DNA from: Paracamarosporium sp. OC-R06-R3
Lineage: Eukaryota > Ascomycota > Dothideomycetes > Pleosporales > Didymosphaeriaceae
Assembly (NCBI GenBank): GCA_019828545.1
Contig: JACVRA010000138.1
Coordinates: 62,001 to 126,000 of the forward strand
Length of the DNA stretch: 64,000 nt
Reading direction: 5' to 3'
Shown piece after piece: positions 33,421-43,932 of this stretch; the first letter of the stretch is position 1; each line of letters opens with the position of its first letter. Both the position numbers and the translations under genes were made by a program. A model generated the notes under the pieces. That model was not told the origin of the DNA and did no database searches. It was given only the letters and a program-made list of their open reading frames with translations.

Positions 33421-34769
33421 TTTGATGAATGATGTTCAAAATTTGGAGACCACTTGGATGTGAATATGGAACGGATAAGGAATGTTAGGAAGAAACGTTT
33501 GGGGGGGAAAACGAGATATTTATGTTATTCGAAGAGGAAGCATTACCCAACGAACCAAACTCAAGAAAGACCATAGAATTTAGCACCTCGTAGTTTCCCT
33601 AATTGTTGCCTCTTGAAGCCAGTGGTTCTTCGTAACGGAAAGCTCGACCATAACAAGACTTTAACATGTGATGCTCAAATGGGTACTTGCCAAGAGCCAT
33701 CTTTCGTACTACACGATCACCAGGAGGCTCGTGTGGAGACTAAGTAGCCTCTTTGCCATCCATAGCTTGGGTGATATTGGGGCACTTTCCCAACAGTACC
33801 TCTTATGCACACATTGCTCGTTTGGCTCTGGTATTTTCAAAAAAAAAAAACTTCATCCTTCTGATTGATGTATATAAAGCGGAAAAAGTTCATAACTGAA
33901 GCACGTAGTGTTTTCTACTTCGAGTGATCATGACTTCGTTAGTGACATGACCACGCCTTCGCGTGCTTCGTTATTGTTCGCGAAAATCCACGCATTGATA
34001 TTGATGCATTGATTGATGTTGAGATCCTAGTCTTAGTTGTGTCCAAGATACTCCACAACGTCCACGAGGTGTGTTGCCGCTGGTTGGCGAAGCGGGTTAG
34101 GCGACTTAGTACCTAGCTCAACAAGGACCGAAAACGAAGGAAGGCACCGCAAGAGGAGTCACCCGCCCCTCTCTAAGATTCTATTATCCACGGTCTGCTC
34201 AAATGCGTTGATGGGACTACTAAACAAAGCATAACCCTGAATTGGTGTGGAGGGTCCTCCAGTTTAGTGACTTTAGATGATTCACGTGATTTCAGGGCTC
34301 TGGCTTAGTCAGCATGTTGCTGCACTCTTCGACGAGCAGATGTCGGCGGCTTTCAGAGAACAGGACTGAAGCGAAACGACTACATGGTACGATCAACCAA
34401 TGCTATATGGATTGAAATGACCTTGCGCATGACGATGCCTTGGTGGTTCCAGAACTTGTAGATAGTTTCGCCCTTCGGCTCAGGGCAGTTGCGACATAAT
34501 GGGGTGACGTGCACATCACCAGTTCCATCGGCCGACCATAAAGCAACACACATCGCCCTCGATGGCTCCGGTGATGCACCATGTTTTGTTCGCGTACGCT
34601 TTGCGCTCGTTCGCTGAAATCCGTCGTGGGTCGGCCCTGCATTGCCCCTCGGGCTCGGAGCTCGGGTTGGCGAACTGCCCCTCTGCCGGTGCGTTTCGTT
34701 AGCAGCAGCCCCGCGTTACGAACTTTCTGCTCAGGACAACAACACCAATCTCGCACAATCACAACCACC
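33421..34769. other. Intergenic region
   Basis: Promoters of the divergent cysteine-repeat and adenosine kinase genes. AT-rich left part, including an A10 tract near 33841. No coding frame supported; a minus-strand frame at 34403-34951 overlaps the kinase's first exon and reads as shadow. Confidence 0.4.
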
Positions 34770-35972
34770 ATGGCCAAGGGAAACTTCGAACTGCTCGCTC
34801 TCGAGAACCCTCTCCTCGACATCCAGGGTGTCGGGTACGTCGCTTCCGTCGCAATTGGCGCACAACTGGCAAGAACGCGCTGAAACTGACGTGATCTCCG
34901 CAGTGACGAGAAGCTGCTCGAGAAGTACGGTCTCAAGGCCAACGACGCCATCCTCGCCGAGGAGAAGCACCTCGGCCTCTACGAGGACCTGATCCAGAAC
35001 TACAACGCCGTCCTCATTGCTGGTGGCGCTGCCCAGAACTCGGCTCGCGGTGCGCAATACATCCTCCCCGAAGACTCGACCGTATACATTGGCTGCGTTG
35101 GCAAAGACAAGTACGGACAGACACTCGAGGAGATCAACAAGAAGGCCGGCGTCAAGACGCTGTACCGCTACGATGAGCAGAAGCCCACCGGCCGCTGCGG
35201 CGTCGTCATCACTGGCCACAACCGCTCGCTGTGCACCGACCTTGCTGCCGCAAACGAGTACAAGGTCGACCACCTGAAGCAGCCCGAGGTGTGGAAATAC
35301 GTCGAGGGTGCCAAGTTCTTCTACGTCGGCGGTTACCATCTGACCGTCTCTGTACCCGCCATCTTGGCCTTGGCGGAGCACGCCGCTGCGAACGACAAGG
35401 TAAGCATGGCTGGCATGCGCCGAGGAAAATGAATTGCTAACGCACGCAGACCTTTGTACTCAACCTCTCGGCCCCTTTTATCGCTCAATTTTTCAAGGAT
35501 CAGCTCGACTCGGTCCTGCCTTATGTTGATATTCTGATCGCAAACGAATCCGAGGCTGCTGCATACGCTGAGTCTCACGACATCGCGTCAAAGGATGTCA
35601 AAGAGATTGCCAAAGAGATTGCCAAATTGCCCAAGAAGAACTCCAAGAAGGAGCGCACGGTTGTCTTCACTCAGGGCACTGACCCTACCATCACTGTCAC
35701 GGGATCCGAGGCTAGTGAATACCCCGTCCACGCCATTGGCAAGGAGCAGATTAACGACACCAATGGTGCCGGGTACGTGCCTTTTTAAGAAGTCAAGCGT
35801 TTATATGCTGATTTAACTTAGTGATGCCTTCGCTGGCGGTTTCCTCGCCGGCATTGTCTCGGGCGACAGCCTCAAGACTGCCGTTGACAAGGGCCAGTGG
35901 CTCGCCAAGCTGAGCATTCAAGAGCTGGGCCCTTCGTACCCGGAGCCTAAGCAGACGTACACGTCTAGCTGA
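34770..35972 (+). CDS. ADO1: Adenosine kinase (PfkB family)
   Basis: Phosphorylates adenosine to AMP in purine salvage and in clearing adenosine from the methyl cycle. Four exons: 34770-34834, 34904-35399, 35450-35772, 35822-35972; introns of 69, 50 and 49 nt with donors GTACGT, GTAAGC, GTACGT. The product is 344 residues, the usual length. Landmarks: NPLLDIQGVG at the N-terminus, GGAAQNSARGAQY (substrate loop), IGCVGKDKYGQ, PTGRCGVVITGHNRSL, FFYVGGYHLTVS, NLSAPFIAQFF, ILIANESEA, VVFTQG, and the PfkB signature DTNGAGDAFAGGFLAG with the catalytic Asp. Start in strong context (ACCATGG). The last intron splits the GAGD motif, so all splice choices are well constrained. Confidence 0.96.
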
Positions 35973-37139
35973 GCGGTTACCAGGAGAGCTTAAAGCTCGT
36001 GCATTTCAACAATCTACGAGAGCGCATCGACTCTGAGTCGACTTGCTTGTAATCTAGGCCGATTCGACTGACCCCAACATCACCAGGTACGTGGGTTGGA
36101 ACTACGGCGTCGCTATAGATGGGTAGAAGTGGCCGTTCAACAGCTATCGGCATACGGGAAAAGGCGTGATGTGCCTCAAACAGGAAATCAAAAAAACCTT
36201 TCTCAACACGATGAATCACTATTTGATGCTTGTCTACAAATGCCTTTTCACGTGTGCACCTACACACTTGAGATAGAATGCATGTTTGCCTACGACTTGT
36301 CTTCGGCCCCTTGTGCATTTACCCCTGCACGTGCGGCCATCCTTCCCGTACGTCAGAATCGATATAGTAACAATGAGAGTAAGGTCAAGTCAAAGAGAAT
36401 GTGTAGTGTCAATGATTGGGTAGCTGTGCCTCGTGTCATTTACGCTTGTTGGTTTCCTCCGGGGGGCGGCCTATCGTCTTAAGGCTCTCTACTGGGCTAT
36501 TGGATTCTTCAAAAACCCCCGATAAGTCGGAGCTCTTATTCAGAGACTCGTGAAACTCTTGATTCACTGCGTAGGTCCCTGGCGCCGGGCTTGCGCCTAC
36601 ATAATCATTTGATGTTCTGATCTCCGCAGGATCCGCTCTCTCGATCGCTTGCACAATCACTTTGACCTCCGCTCTTGCGCTCAGTCTAGGCTCTGTACGC
36701 TCTTTAGAGCATGTCGGTGTTCTTATGTACTCCCATTGTATTGACCTACATGGCTATGGGAAAACTATCAAATGCGTCCGAAGATACGATAGCATTCCTA
36801 CAAGAGTGTCTTTCCCGAAATGAGGTCCTGGGCCCTGGTGAAACTGCCTTCCGCGACTAACTGTCAAGGGGAAACGGACCGCAGATGGTTGACGGAAGCA
36901 GAGGTGAAGTCATGGCACTTATACTTGGACATGTTCATTGCTAGGTAAATTTAGAGCTTGGCTACTAGAGCTATACATTTGTGAGAGATGGCCATCTAAC
37001 TCAGAATTCAGGCACATGGTTCCGACACCAAGCTATGGAGACCTCGAAAGGTCTGAAAAGAATGGGGATACCCATGATCAATTTTGCTCTTGTTCTGGAT
37101 AAAGAGGAAAAGTGGAAAGAGCTCAACAATCTACCTGCA
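35973..37139. other. Intergenic region with one exon-like frame
   Basis: Between convergent genes. The exon-like minus-strand frame at 36436-36750 is listed separately. The rest has no supported feature. Confidence 0.35.
36436..36750 (-). CDS. Possible orphan exon, hypothetical
   Basis: A minus-strand frame reading ...QWEYIRTPTCSKERTEPRL, then AEVKVIVQAIERADPAEIRTSNDYVG, to a stop at 36436. It has natural-looking amino-acid composition but no ATG and no clear partner exon upstream. It may be the last exon of an unrecognised gene or a relic. Low confidence. Confidence 0.2.
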   Translation of the reverse strand, partial: CRSIQWEYIRTPTCSKERTEPRLSARAEVKVIVQAIERADPAEIRTSNDYVGASPAPGTYAVNQEFHESLNKSSDLSGVFEESNSPVESLKTIGRPPEETNKRK

Positions 37140-38328
37140 TCATAGTGTCCAGCTGCAAGTCCCAACGACTCCAACAAGTATTGTGACTCCCGTCATCCAC
37201 CAGCTCGCTACTCCAAATGCACCCTGGATATCTTTTTTCAGTATTCCCCATATTATCCCGAACAACAGGCTGGGTGGGAAGAACCCAACAGCGAGAACCC
37301 ACCAAATCTTAGTCCAATTCCAGTCCTCTCTATAGTAGATACCCCATGCTTCTACTAGCTTGTATGAGTGATACTGAAGTTCTGAGGTTCTTTTCGGAAG
37401 TTGCTGTATAACCTGCGTGGTATTAGGTGGTATGGCATCAGGGTCCATGAAGAAATCCATCATCAGTCGCTGTCCAACAGGTGGGGATAACTTAGCCGGT
37501 ATTGGATAGCACTCATATTCCGTTCCGTAGGGCCTGACAAGGGTAGCCGGAGGTATACAATTGCAAGATTTTCCTTGCTCGCAGATATTATCATGACATC
37601 GCACATCAATATATCTACCACCCCCATAGCCAAACTAGGTGTTGAGGAGTTAGCAATGATCGTCCTACTACTGCTTTTCCATGGATAAAACACCGTCATA
37701 CCTTCATGAAGTGGATACTATGGACTGTTCTCAGAGACCAATATGGTCTGAATCTCCCTCTATGCTTCTGGTAGATGCTTCGCAAAACGTGGAAAAGCTT
37801 TCGGTCATCTGTAGCATATGTGATAATTTCTTGATGGAGCTCGACTGAATTTCTACCCTTCTCCATGCAAGTTAAGAGGTAAAGCGGTCGAGTAGACTTT
37901 TCACCAAGTTCAACGTCTTGGTGCTCGTGGCCGACTTCACTAATTGGCATAATTGTCTCACGTGTCTGATCGGTAACGTCCATAGAATCAAGCCTTTGTG
38001 TCAATGCCGTGCCACTATTGAAAGTTTGGGATGGAACAAAGGGAGAAGAGGTGTGATCTCGGTTGTCTCCGGGAGTCGTCCCACTTCGGTATGTGGATGT
38101 ACTGAGGAAGTGTTGCAGAGATTGCAACGCTCCTATTTCATGCTCGACATAATCATCGTACAGCCTTTTGCCACGTCTCTACGAGCAGTGTCAAAAAGTT
38201 CGAGTTATCGGGATGATGCAGGACATCTTGTAACAAGTACTCACATTCACCCAGAAAATACGTTTGTGGCCAGGCGAAACGCTTGGCTCAAGAACTTCAA
38301 TGCCAGAAAGAAACATACACGCTTTCAT
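37140..38328 (-). CDS. Hypothetical fungal membrane protein (LYDDY / ELHQE family)
   Basis: Three exons: 38328-38245, 38178-37702, 37634-37140, joined by 66- and 67-nt introns (GTGAGT and GTATGA donors), all phase 0. Landmarks: VSPGHKRIFWVN joined to RRGKRLYDDYVEHEIGALQSLQ, then STRPLYLLTCMEKGRNSVELHQEI, TDDRKLFHVLR, YWSLRTVHSIHFMK, FGYGGGRYIDVRCHDNIC, CNCIPP, VRPYGTEYEC and PVGQRLMMDFFMDP. The C-terminus has two membrane helices (IWWVLAVGFFPPSLLFGIIWGI and WWMTGVTILVGVVGTCS) around DIQGAFGVAS. I recall many uncharacterised fungal proteins with this order; no function is known to me. Its first exon lies in the same uninterrupted frame as the upstream kelch gene, so start and independence are uncertain. 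Confidence 0.65.
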
Positions 38329-40130
38329 GTAGAGCGTGACCATAAAAGTATGCCGCGGCCCCGAACCGGAGTCGACGTTAAGTTTTTGAGCAACGTATGA
38401 ATGCTTCTGAACCACAGGTGTTCTGGTAGTATCCCGTCTTAGCTGAACAGACAAGCCTTCACATGACTGACACCCTTTCTGTAACTCAACCTGATACTGC
38501 CTGTTCTGGAGTTCGAAATGTGTGTACAGCAGGAAAAGCAGCATTAGTGACACTATCGCTCCAAGAGTGGCTACGCTGATTGTTACTGCATTTACAGAAT
38601 GCTTTTTCTTTGGTGCGCTTTGGAAGTCGCCAAAAATCTTCTCCACTGCGGGCGAACTATAAGTGGTCGGAAACTTAGCCCTGAGATGGTCAGCACGATG
38701 CGTAGAGCGAAAAGTAAATTTTACATACGCCCTCCTCACAATATTTGGTGCGGTATAAGGAGGAGCGTTGGCGTCGTAGCTAGACTTCAGTATCAAAGCT
38801 GTCATATCGATCACGCCAACACCCTGGCTCCATTCGTCCGTCGTGTTGAAGGGTGCAGGCGACTCCGGATTGATCCCGCCAGTGCAGACCGCTTGATTGT
38901 TTTTTGTGGATGAACATTTCATGCCTTCTCTGCGCGGGTAGTTCTGTAAACCTGTGTTGAACCATCGGAAGGATGGTAGCGACAATATGTACATGGTGTC
39001 GTTCTTGGACGTTTGATCGAAAGAGCCGTAGAAATATCTGATCATACATGAGCTTTATGATTTTTCTGATCCTGCTAAAGCACTCACATTTCAAATGTTC
39101 CGTGCTTCTCATCGGACGCGTAAAAGGAGGTAAAGTCATCAGGATCGAGTCTTAAAGGGGGAATGTCGCCAGCCGTGCTTTGCGAGTACGTTTTGTTCGT
39201 TGTCTTGTCACAGATCAGTATGCTATCAAATTCAGTTGCCCCCTTATCGGCCGTGGTGTTTGAAGGCGAACGACTTGCGAATGATAGTAGTGTACCAAGT
39301 GGTCCGAATGGAACCTCAAAAAGAGGCCCTAGAGGAGATGACTGGAAGCAGTCCGTAACGTCTGTTGAGTTTGTAAGTTCCTTCGTATCGAAATCGAACC
39401 TGATGAGGCCTGGAACTTTAGTAGGTGGGGTAGTGTTGGTTATGGCGAATGTAGTCCAGTGAGATTTTTGCCCCCCTGCGTAGTAGGCTCGCTGGTTGTC
39501 GAAGGCATAGGCACCACCTGCTGTCTGTATCAGACCGGGCGGGAATTCCATTGGAGCATTCTGTCCAGCTATTTTCGCCCAGGATCGGCTCTTCGGGCCC
39601 GGTGTCATGTTGAGCGCCCAGATTTCGGGTTCACGACTCGTCCAGAAAGGATTCGGGTGAGGATCAGACTCATCAACGCGACCGTCGGCGCTCAATTCCC
39701 CGAATATTGAGTAAAGCATTCTGCGTTCTTTGTCTTCAAACAAAGCTTGATTAATCAGGCCAGATGCGTCAGTTTCGATTGTCGTGGCATTGAGGTCTTT
39801 GGTCGTCCAACTCCGATCAAGCGGGATGAAGAAGGTCTCGTGCTCTATTGCGAATTAGCAGGACAAACCGCATGGTAAGAGCGTGCCTATGTACCGTATC
39901 GAAGAACGTTTGAAGAATCAGATTTTATGCCTCCGTAGACGACTAGTTCATTGACGTGCTTCGCCACTATTGCGTACCCGATAAGTATTCACAGGATCAT
40001 AACGTGAGTAACGGGACACACCTGTATGACCCGTACGTCGGCGGAACGTCGCAGAACCTTGAGCATGAATGCAAGGAAAAAGAAAACTGAAGAGGAAAAA
40101 GAGCGTAGTTACGCGAGGAAGAATTAGCAT
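38191..40130 (-). CDS. Kelch/galactose-oxidase-type membrane protein
   Basis: Exons: 40130-40022, 39966-39895, 39844-39088, 39037-38729, 38680 onward; introns of 55, 50, 50 and 48 nt. The last (38681-38728, GTATGT, branch GCTGAC, CTCAG) is a multiple of three with no stop, so retention would go unnoticed. Signal peptide MLILPRVTTLFFLFSFLFPCIHAQ, then kelch-like blades: ELVVYGGIKS, FFIPLDRSWTTKDLNATTI, EPEIWALNMTPGPKSRSWAKI, AYAFDNQRAYYAGG, YFYGSFDQTSKNDTMYILSLPSFRWF, and MKCSSTKNNQAVCTGGI. A single TM helix (VNAVTISVATLGAIVSLMLLFLLYTHF) follows and a cytosolic tail. Fungal proteins of this build are thought to be cell-surface proteins. The 3' end is uncertain: the frame continues into the first exon of the next gene and stops at 38191 only if the 66-nt intron is kept. 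Confidence 0.75.
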
Positions 40131-41536
40131 TTCGCTAGGGCAGCAAAGAAGAGAGGGTATGGTTGGACGGTAGGTGTTATAAGTGACTGCCCGTTTAACC
40201 CTCCCCCTTATCGACATTTTGGATACCGAGAGGATGCGGCTCTGAGATATAGCAGCTGGAAGGACAGTATGAAATATGTGTGTGTGTGTGTGTGGTAGCT
40301 GCGTGCAGAGTTAAGGCTAAGTGGGAAGAGCACGTCGACTTCGAAGGATGACACGCCTGCTGTGTTACAAAGTAAAACTTTTGTTACTTGGGAACGCGCT
40401 TCCACCAACATCTTACTGGTCTAAATCACAAGGGTGATGTGCCACAAATATACCCATGCATCTAGACGAGTAAGTAATTATAGTATAGCAATAAAATATG
40501 CTCATCGCTGTCTATTTGCTAGATTTTCTAACCATCGTCCTAATGCATCACTAGCCCTCACGCTTCATATATCAAATGCTTGCTCTATCTGACGAATCTT
40601 TTATATGCATCACTTAGCGCCTTGGATAAGTGACAAGCCATAACCCCTCACGCGGCTGAAGAAACAGCTAGTCAGCATGAGCTAGGCAACAGCAAAGCTG
40701 CCTTGTACTTTATTTCTTCATTCTACAAGAATAAGAAATAAATAAAATATATGAATGATACCAGAAGGAAGTCTAGTTTGCTCTATCTAACGTATGAAGG
40801 AGAAGACACAAAATATCGCACTTAGAGTGTCATAGTTTCGTAAGTCGGAGCAATTTCTTCAGCCGCGTGCCCCTGGACTTCTACAAACCCGTTTTCTAGA
40901 CCCAGGACCGCGCTACTATATATCATGCTCTTGGCGGTGTTCACTTCCGTTTTGTAGACAGTACTTATGTACTCCAGATCACCACAATTGTGTCAAGCTC
41001 TATCAATCTCAAGCTCTGAGTCAAGCTACACCTCCAAGCTTTACAAGTGAATCACATCGATTGCATATACCGCACTGCGAGAACAGAACAGCCCCCCAAG
41101 CACTAGGTTACGGCATGTTAAACTATCGCAACGCAAGCCATAAACTTTACAATTATATTCATTCTTTTCTTAAGTTTTTGCTTCTCATCTTCGTATTTCC
41201 CATCCCAACTTCCAAATCATACTCATCAAGTCATCCCATCCCATCCCATCCCACCAACACTCTCCGAACCAGTCAGGAGCACTCCACCCCCCAAATGCAA
41301 AAAGCCCAACAAGACAAGACGCCAACACACCACACAGTACATGTTTGCCGAAAGCCAACAATATGATTGAATCGATTCGAATCGCTTCGATTCGAGATAA
41401 CAAACGCCAACGAGGGTATACCCTACTCTCTTCTTCTCATGATGCCCTTCATGCAGATACTCACTACTCTCACGTACTAAACAACCGTCTCAGAAGGAAG
41501 ACATAGAACGCAGCTCCACCAGCAGGAAGCGCGCGT
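40131..41536. other. Intergenic region with simple repeats
   Basis: AT-rich, gene-free as far as I can see. Contains a (TG)9 microsatellite at 40277-40294, about four copies of CATCC at 41232-41252, and a 12-bp palindrome CGATTCGAATCG at 41373-41384. Confidence 0.45.
40277..40294 (+). repeat. (TG)9 microsatellite
   Basis: Perfect dinucleotide repeat about 150 bases upstream of the kelch gene's ATG. Confidence 0.9.
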
Positions 41537-42629
41537 CTATGCCTCAGCAGCCTGAGTAGCCTCGGCTTCGGCAGCAGCGGTCGAGGAGGCGGCTTCAGCG
41601 GCTTGCGAGGCCTCAGCGTTCTGCTGCTCCTCGCCTTGCTGCTGCTGCTCTTGCTCCTGCTGCGCCTGCTCCTCCTCCGCCTTCTTCTTCTCCTCCTCGG
41701 CCTTCGCCTGATCCAATGCCTCCTTCTCCTTCGCCGCAGCGTCCCCGTTGACCTGGTTATCAGCCTGGTCCTGCTCCGCGCGCTGCAAGTCCTCGAGCTC
41801 GGCCTGCCAGACGGCGCCGAGCGTCGCGGCGGGGTCCTCGGCGACGACAGACCACGTGGGACGGGCACCGAAGAGCTGGAGGTCTGCTGTCTTGGTGGGC
41901 AGGACGGCGGCGCCAACGTTGTTGGTTGCAGCCGCGAAGCCGCCGAGGCCGTTGATGTCGAAGTTGTTGTTGTTGTTGCCGAGGATTTGGGTAGCGATCA
42001 GGGCTTGGGATTCGAAGACTGGTGGGTGGGGTCAGTGTGTGTGGGAGAAGAGGAAATGGGATGGGATGGGACGGGACGTACGCATGACTGTGTTGGTGAC
42101 GGCAGCACCACGGTTCGCAACAATCGCCGACTGGACGAAGACATCCTGCTGGAAGGCGTTGCCCCTGTCATCTGCGACAGAGACCTGGATCTGCTGGACG
42201 ACGAGCATGACGGTGGCCTCCTGGTTGCGCTGGTTCCTGAAGTTGGCCTTGCGGAACAGGTTGTTCAGGTCATTGTTGAACCCGTTCTGCTGCTGGTTGA
42301 CGATGAGCACGTCGTTGACTTGCTGCACAACCTGCTGTTGGAAGCCGTTGTCCACGATCTGCAGGTTCTGCTCCTGGACGCGGATCACTTGCTCCTGGTT
42401 GTTGAAGTTGTTGAAGCCGTCGATGAAGTTGAAGCCCTGGCCGTTGAAGCCGTTGCGGACGCCATTTTCGCGCTTCACTGGGTAGGCGGGCAGGCTTTCT
42501 GGCGTGTTAATTGGTTTTGCGGCTGGGAGGTGTCAGTGTTTGCTTCGGATGTATGGGAGGGGGAGAATTCGGATGCTTACCAGCGAAACCAGTCGCAACG
42601 GCCAACGCGAGGATAGACTTGAGAACCAT
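41537..42629 (-). CDS. Secreted Asn/Gln-rich protein with acidic Gln/Glu/Ala/Lys C-terminal tail
   Basis: Three exons: 42629-42581, 42522-42082, 42018-41537; introns of 58 and 63 nt with donors GTAAGC and GTACGT; 323 residues. Signal peptide MVLKSILALAVATGFAAA, then a KR site. Residues ~40-160 are strikingly rich in Asn, Gln and Phe (NGFNGQGFNFIDGFNNFNNQ, VDNGFQQQVVQQVNDVLIVNQQQNG). A conserved-looking folded segment follows (EATVMLVVQQIQVSVADDRG, QALIATQILGNNNNNFDINGLGG, ARPTWSVVAEDPAATLGAVWQAELEDLQ). The last ~75 residues are a low-complexity helix of K, E, A and Q. I recall similar secreted proteins in Dothideomycetes without known role; wall association is a guess. Gene is well supported by signal peptide, codon use and splice fit. 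Confidence 0.8.
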
Positions 42630-43932
42630 TTTGAAGAGGAGTAGTGAGTAAGAGCAAAGACAAAGCCCAGTCAATACAAAAGAAGGAATTAGAAAGGTAA
42701 AGACCACAAATTAAGACGTCACAGACGCAAAAGATATCTCAACAAACGACCGGTCGTTATACAAGAAGCAGACTATCAAAGCCGCGTAAGCAAGAAGCGA
42801 AGTAGCTCGTAAATACGTATTAACTGGGCTTGCCCAAAAAGGAGCGTTGAGGGGAGAGAGCGAAGAGAATGAGTGAGTGAGTAGCAAGCAAAAAGCACCA
42901 CCACAGCCGCACACCTCAGGCTTATATTCTCCGCCCCTCAGGACACGAACACGCGTTTGATGCACGCCCTCGGGTTTGACAGCGGCATCTACACCTGTCA
43001 GATGCCTCATGCCCTCTGCTCTCCCCGCCGGCGCACCGCATACCCGACGACAGCCAAGAGCCCAAGAAGCGCAGCCAAAACGGGCGCCAAGAGAGCTTAA
43101 AACCTTCGAGTTTGCCCCTCAGGCCAATTTGAGTACTGTCCTGAGGCCCCGCATGGGACTAGAGCATACGGAACGCTACCAACCGTTGTGAGGCCAAGGC
43201 GAGATGTGCGCGGATCAAGTGCTCGCCAAACCCTTGCCTATCCGTTCTAGGCGCTAGACTCGCCATTCAGCCTGTCGTTGGTGTGATGCGCGCATGGATT
43301 AATTGTCATGAAGGACTGCGTGTCGAGACTGTCACGCTGTGGCTTTGGTCGTGTTGCGGCGCGTATGAAACCGTGCGCGTGTGGCATCCTGGCACCGAAC
43401 ACCACTCGAGACCCACAACGCAACTACAACGCCCCCGCAGAATGCTGGTGGTGATCTTTTGAGCTTATATACCTTATGCTATTGTTTTTCGGAATCAATC
43501 TGTTCCAGTGTGGCGTTATGGTAGGTTCGGGCAAGCAGGCTAAACTGAGGGATATGAAAAAAAACTGCACGCAAGTACTGCTGTGATTGCTTCAAAAGCT
43601 CGCCACTGTACCTTTGTAGTCGGGACTGTCTGAATAGTGTTCTACATTAACGTACTTTTGATCGACAAAGATTCAATGTGTGATTCTTTAGTTAACACTC
43701 AAGCATCGAAATGAATGGTCAACATGCTTGAAAATTTTGCTCTGTACACGTACTACTTTCCTGAATTCCTGCCCAGTATCTACCAATGCTACTCCAGTTC
43801 ACCAGGGATATTGGTCTAAAACGCCTGCAAATGCCAACTGACTTGTATCTTCGATCCAAGCCACCATAGTCACAAGACACCTATGTGAAACACCCTACCA
43901 TCTCGAAAGTGAGTGAGCGGAAAGAGAGGGAG
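42630..43932. other. Intergenic region
   Basis: Promoter side of the Asn/Gln-rich gene and 3' flank of SEC63. No coding frame supported. Confidence 0.4.

Noticed and set aside
41371..41397. Nested TTCGA palindromes (ATCGATTCGAATCG...TTCGATTCGAG)
   Set aside because: Short and AT/CG-simple; no neighbouring structure such as a transposon end or terminator to give it meaning.
41603..42616. Plus-strand 337-codon frame over the Asn/Gln-rich gene
   Set aside because: Leu/Val/Asp-rich antisense reading of a repetitive GC-rich coding sequence; the minus-strand model has a signal peptide and fitting introns.
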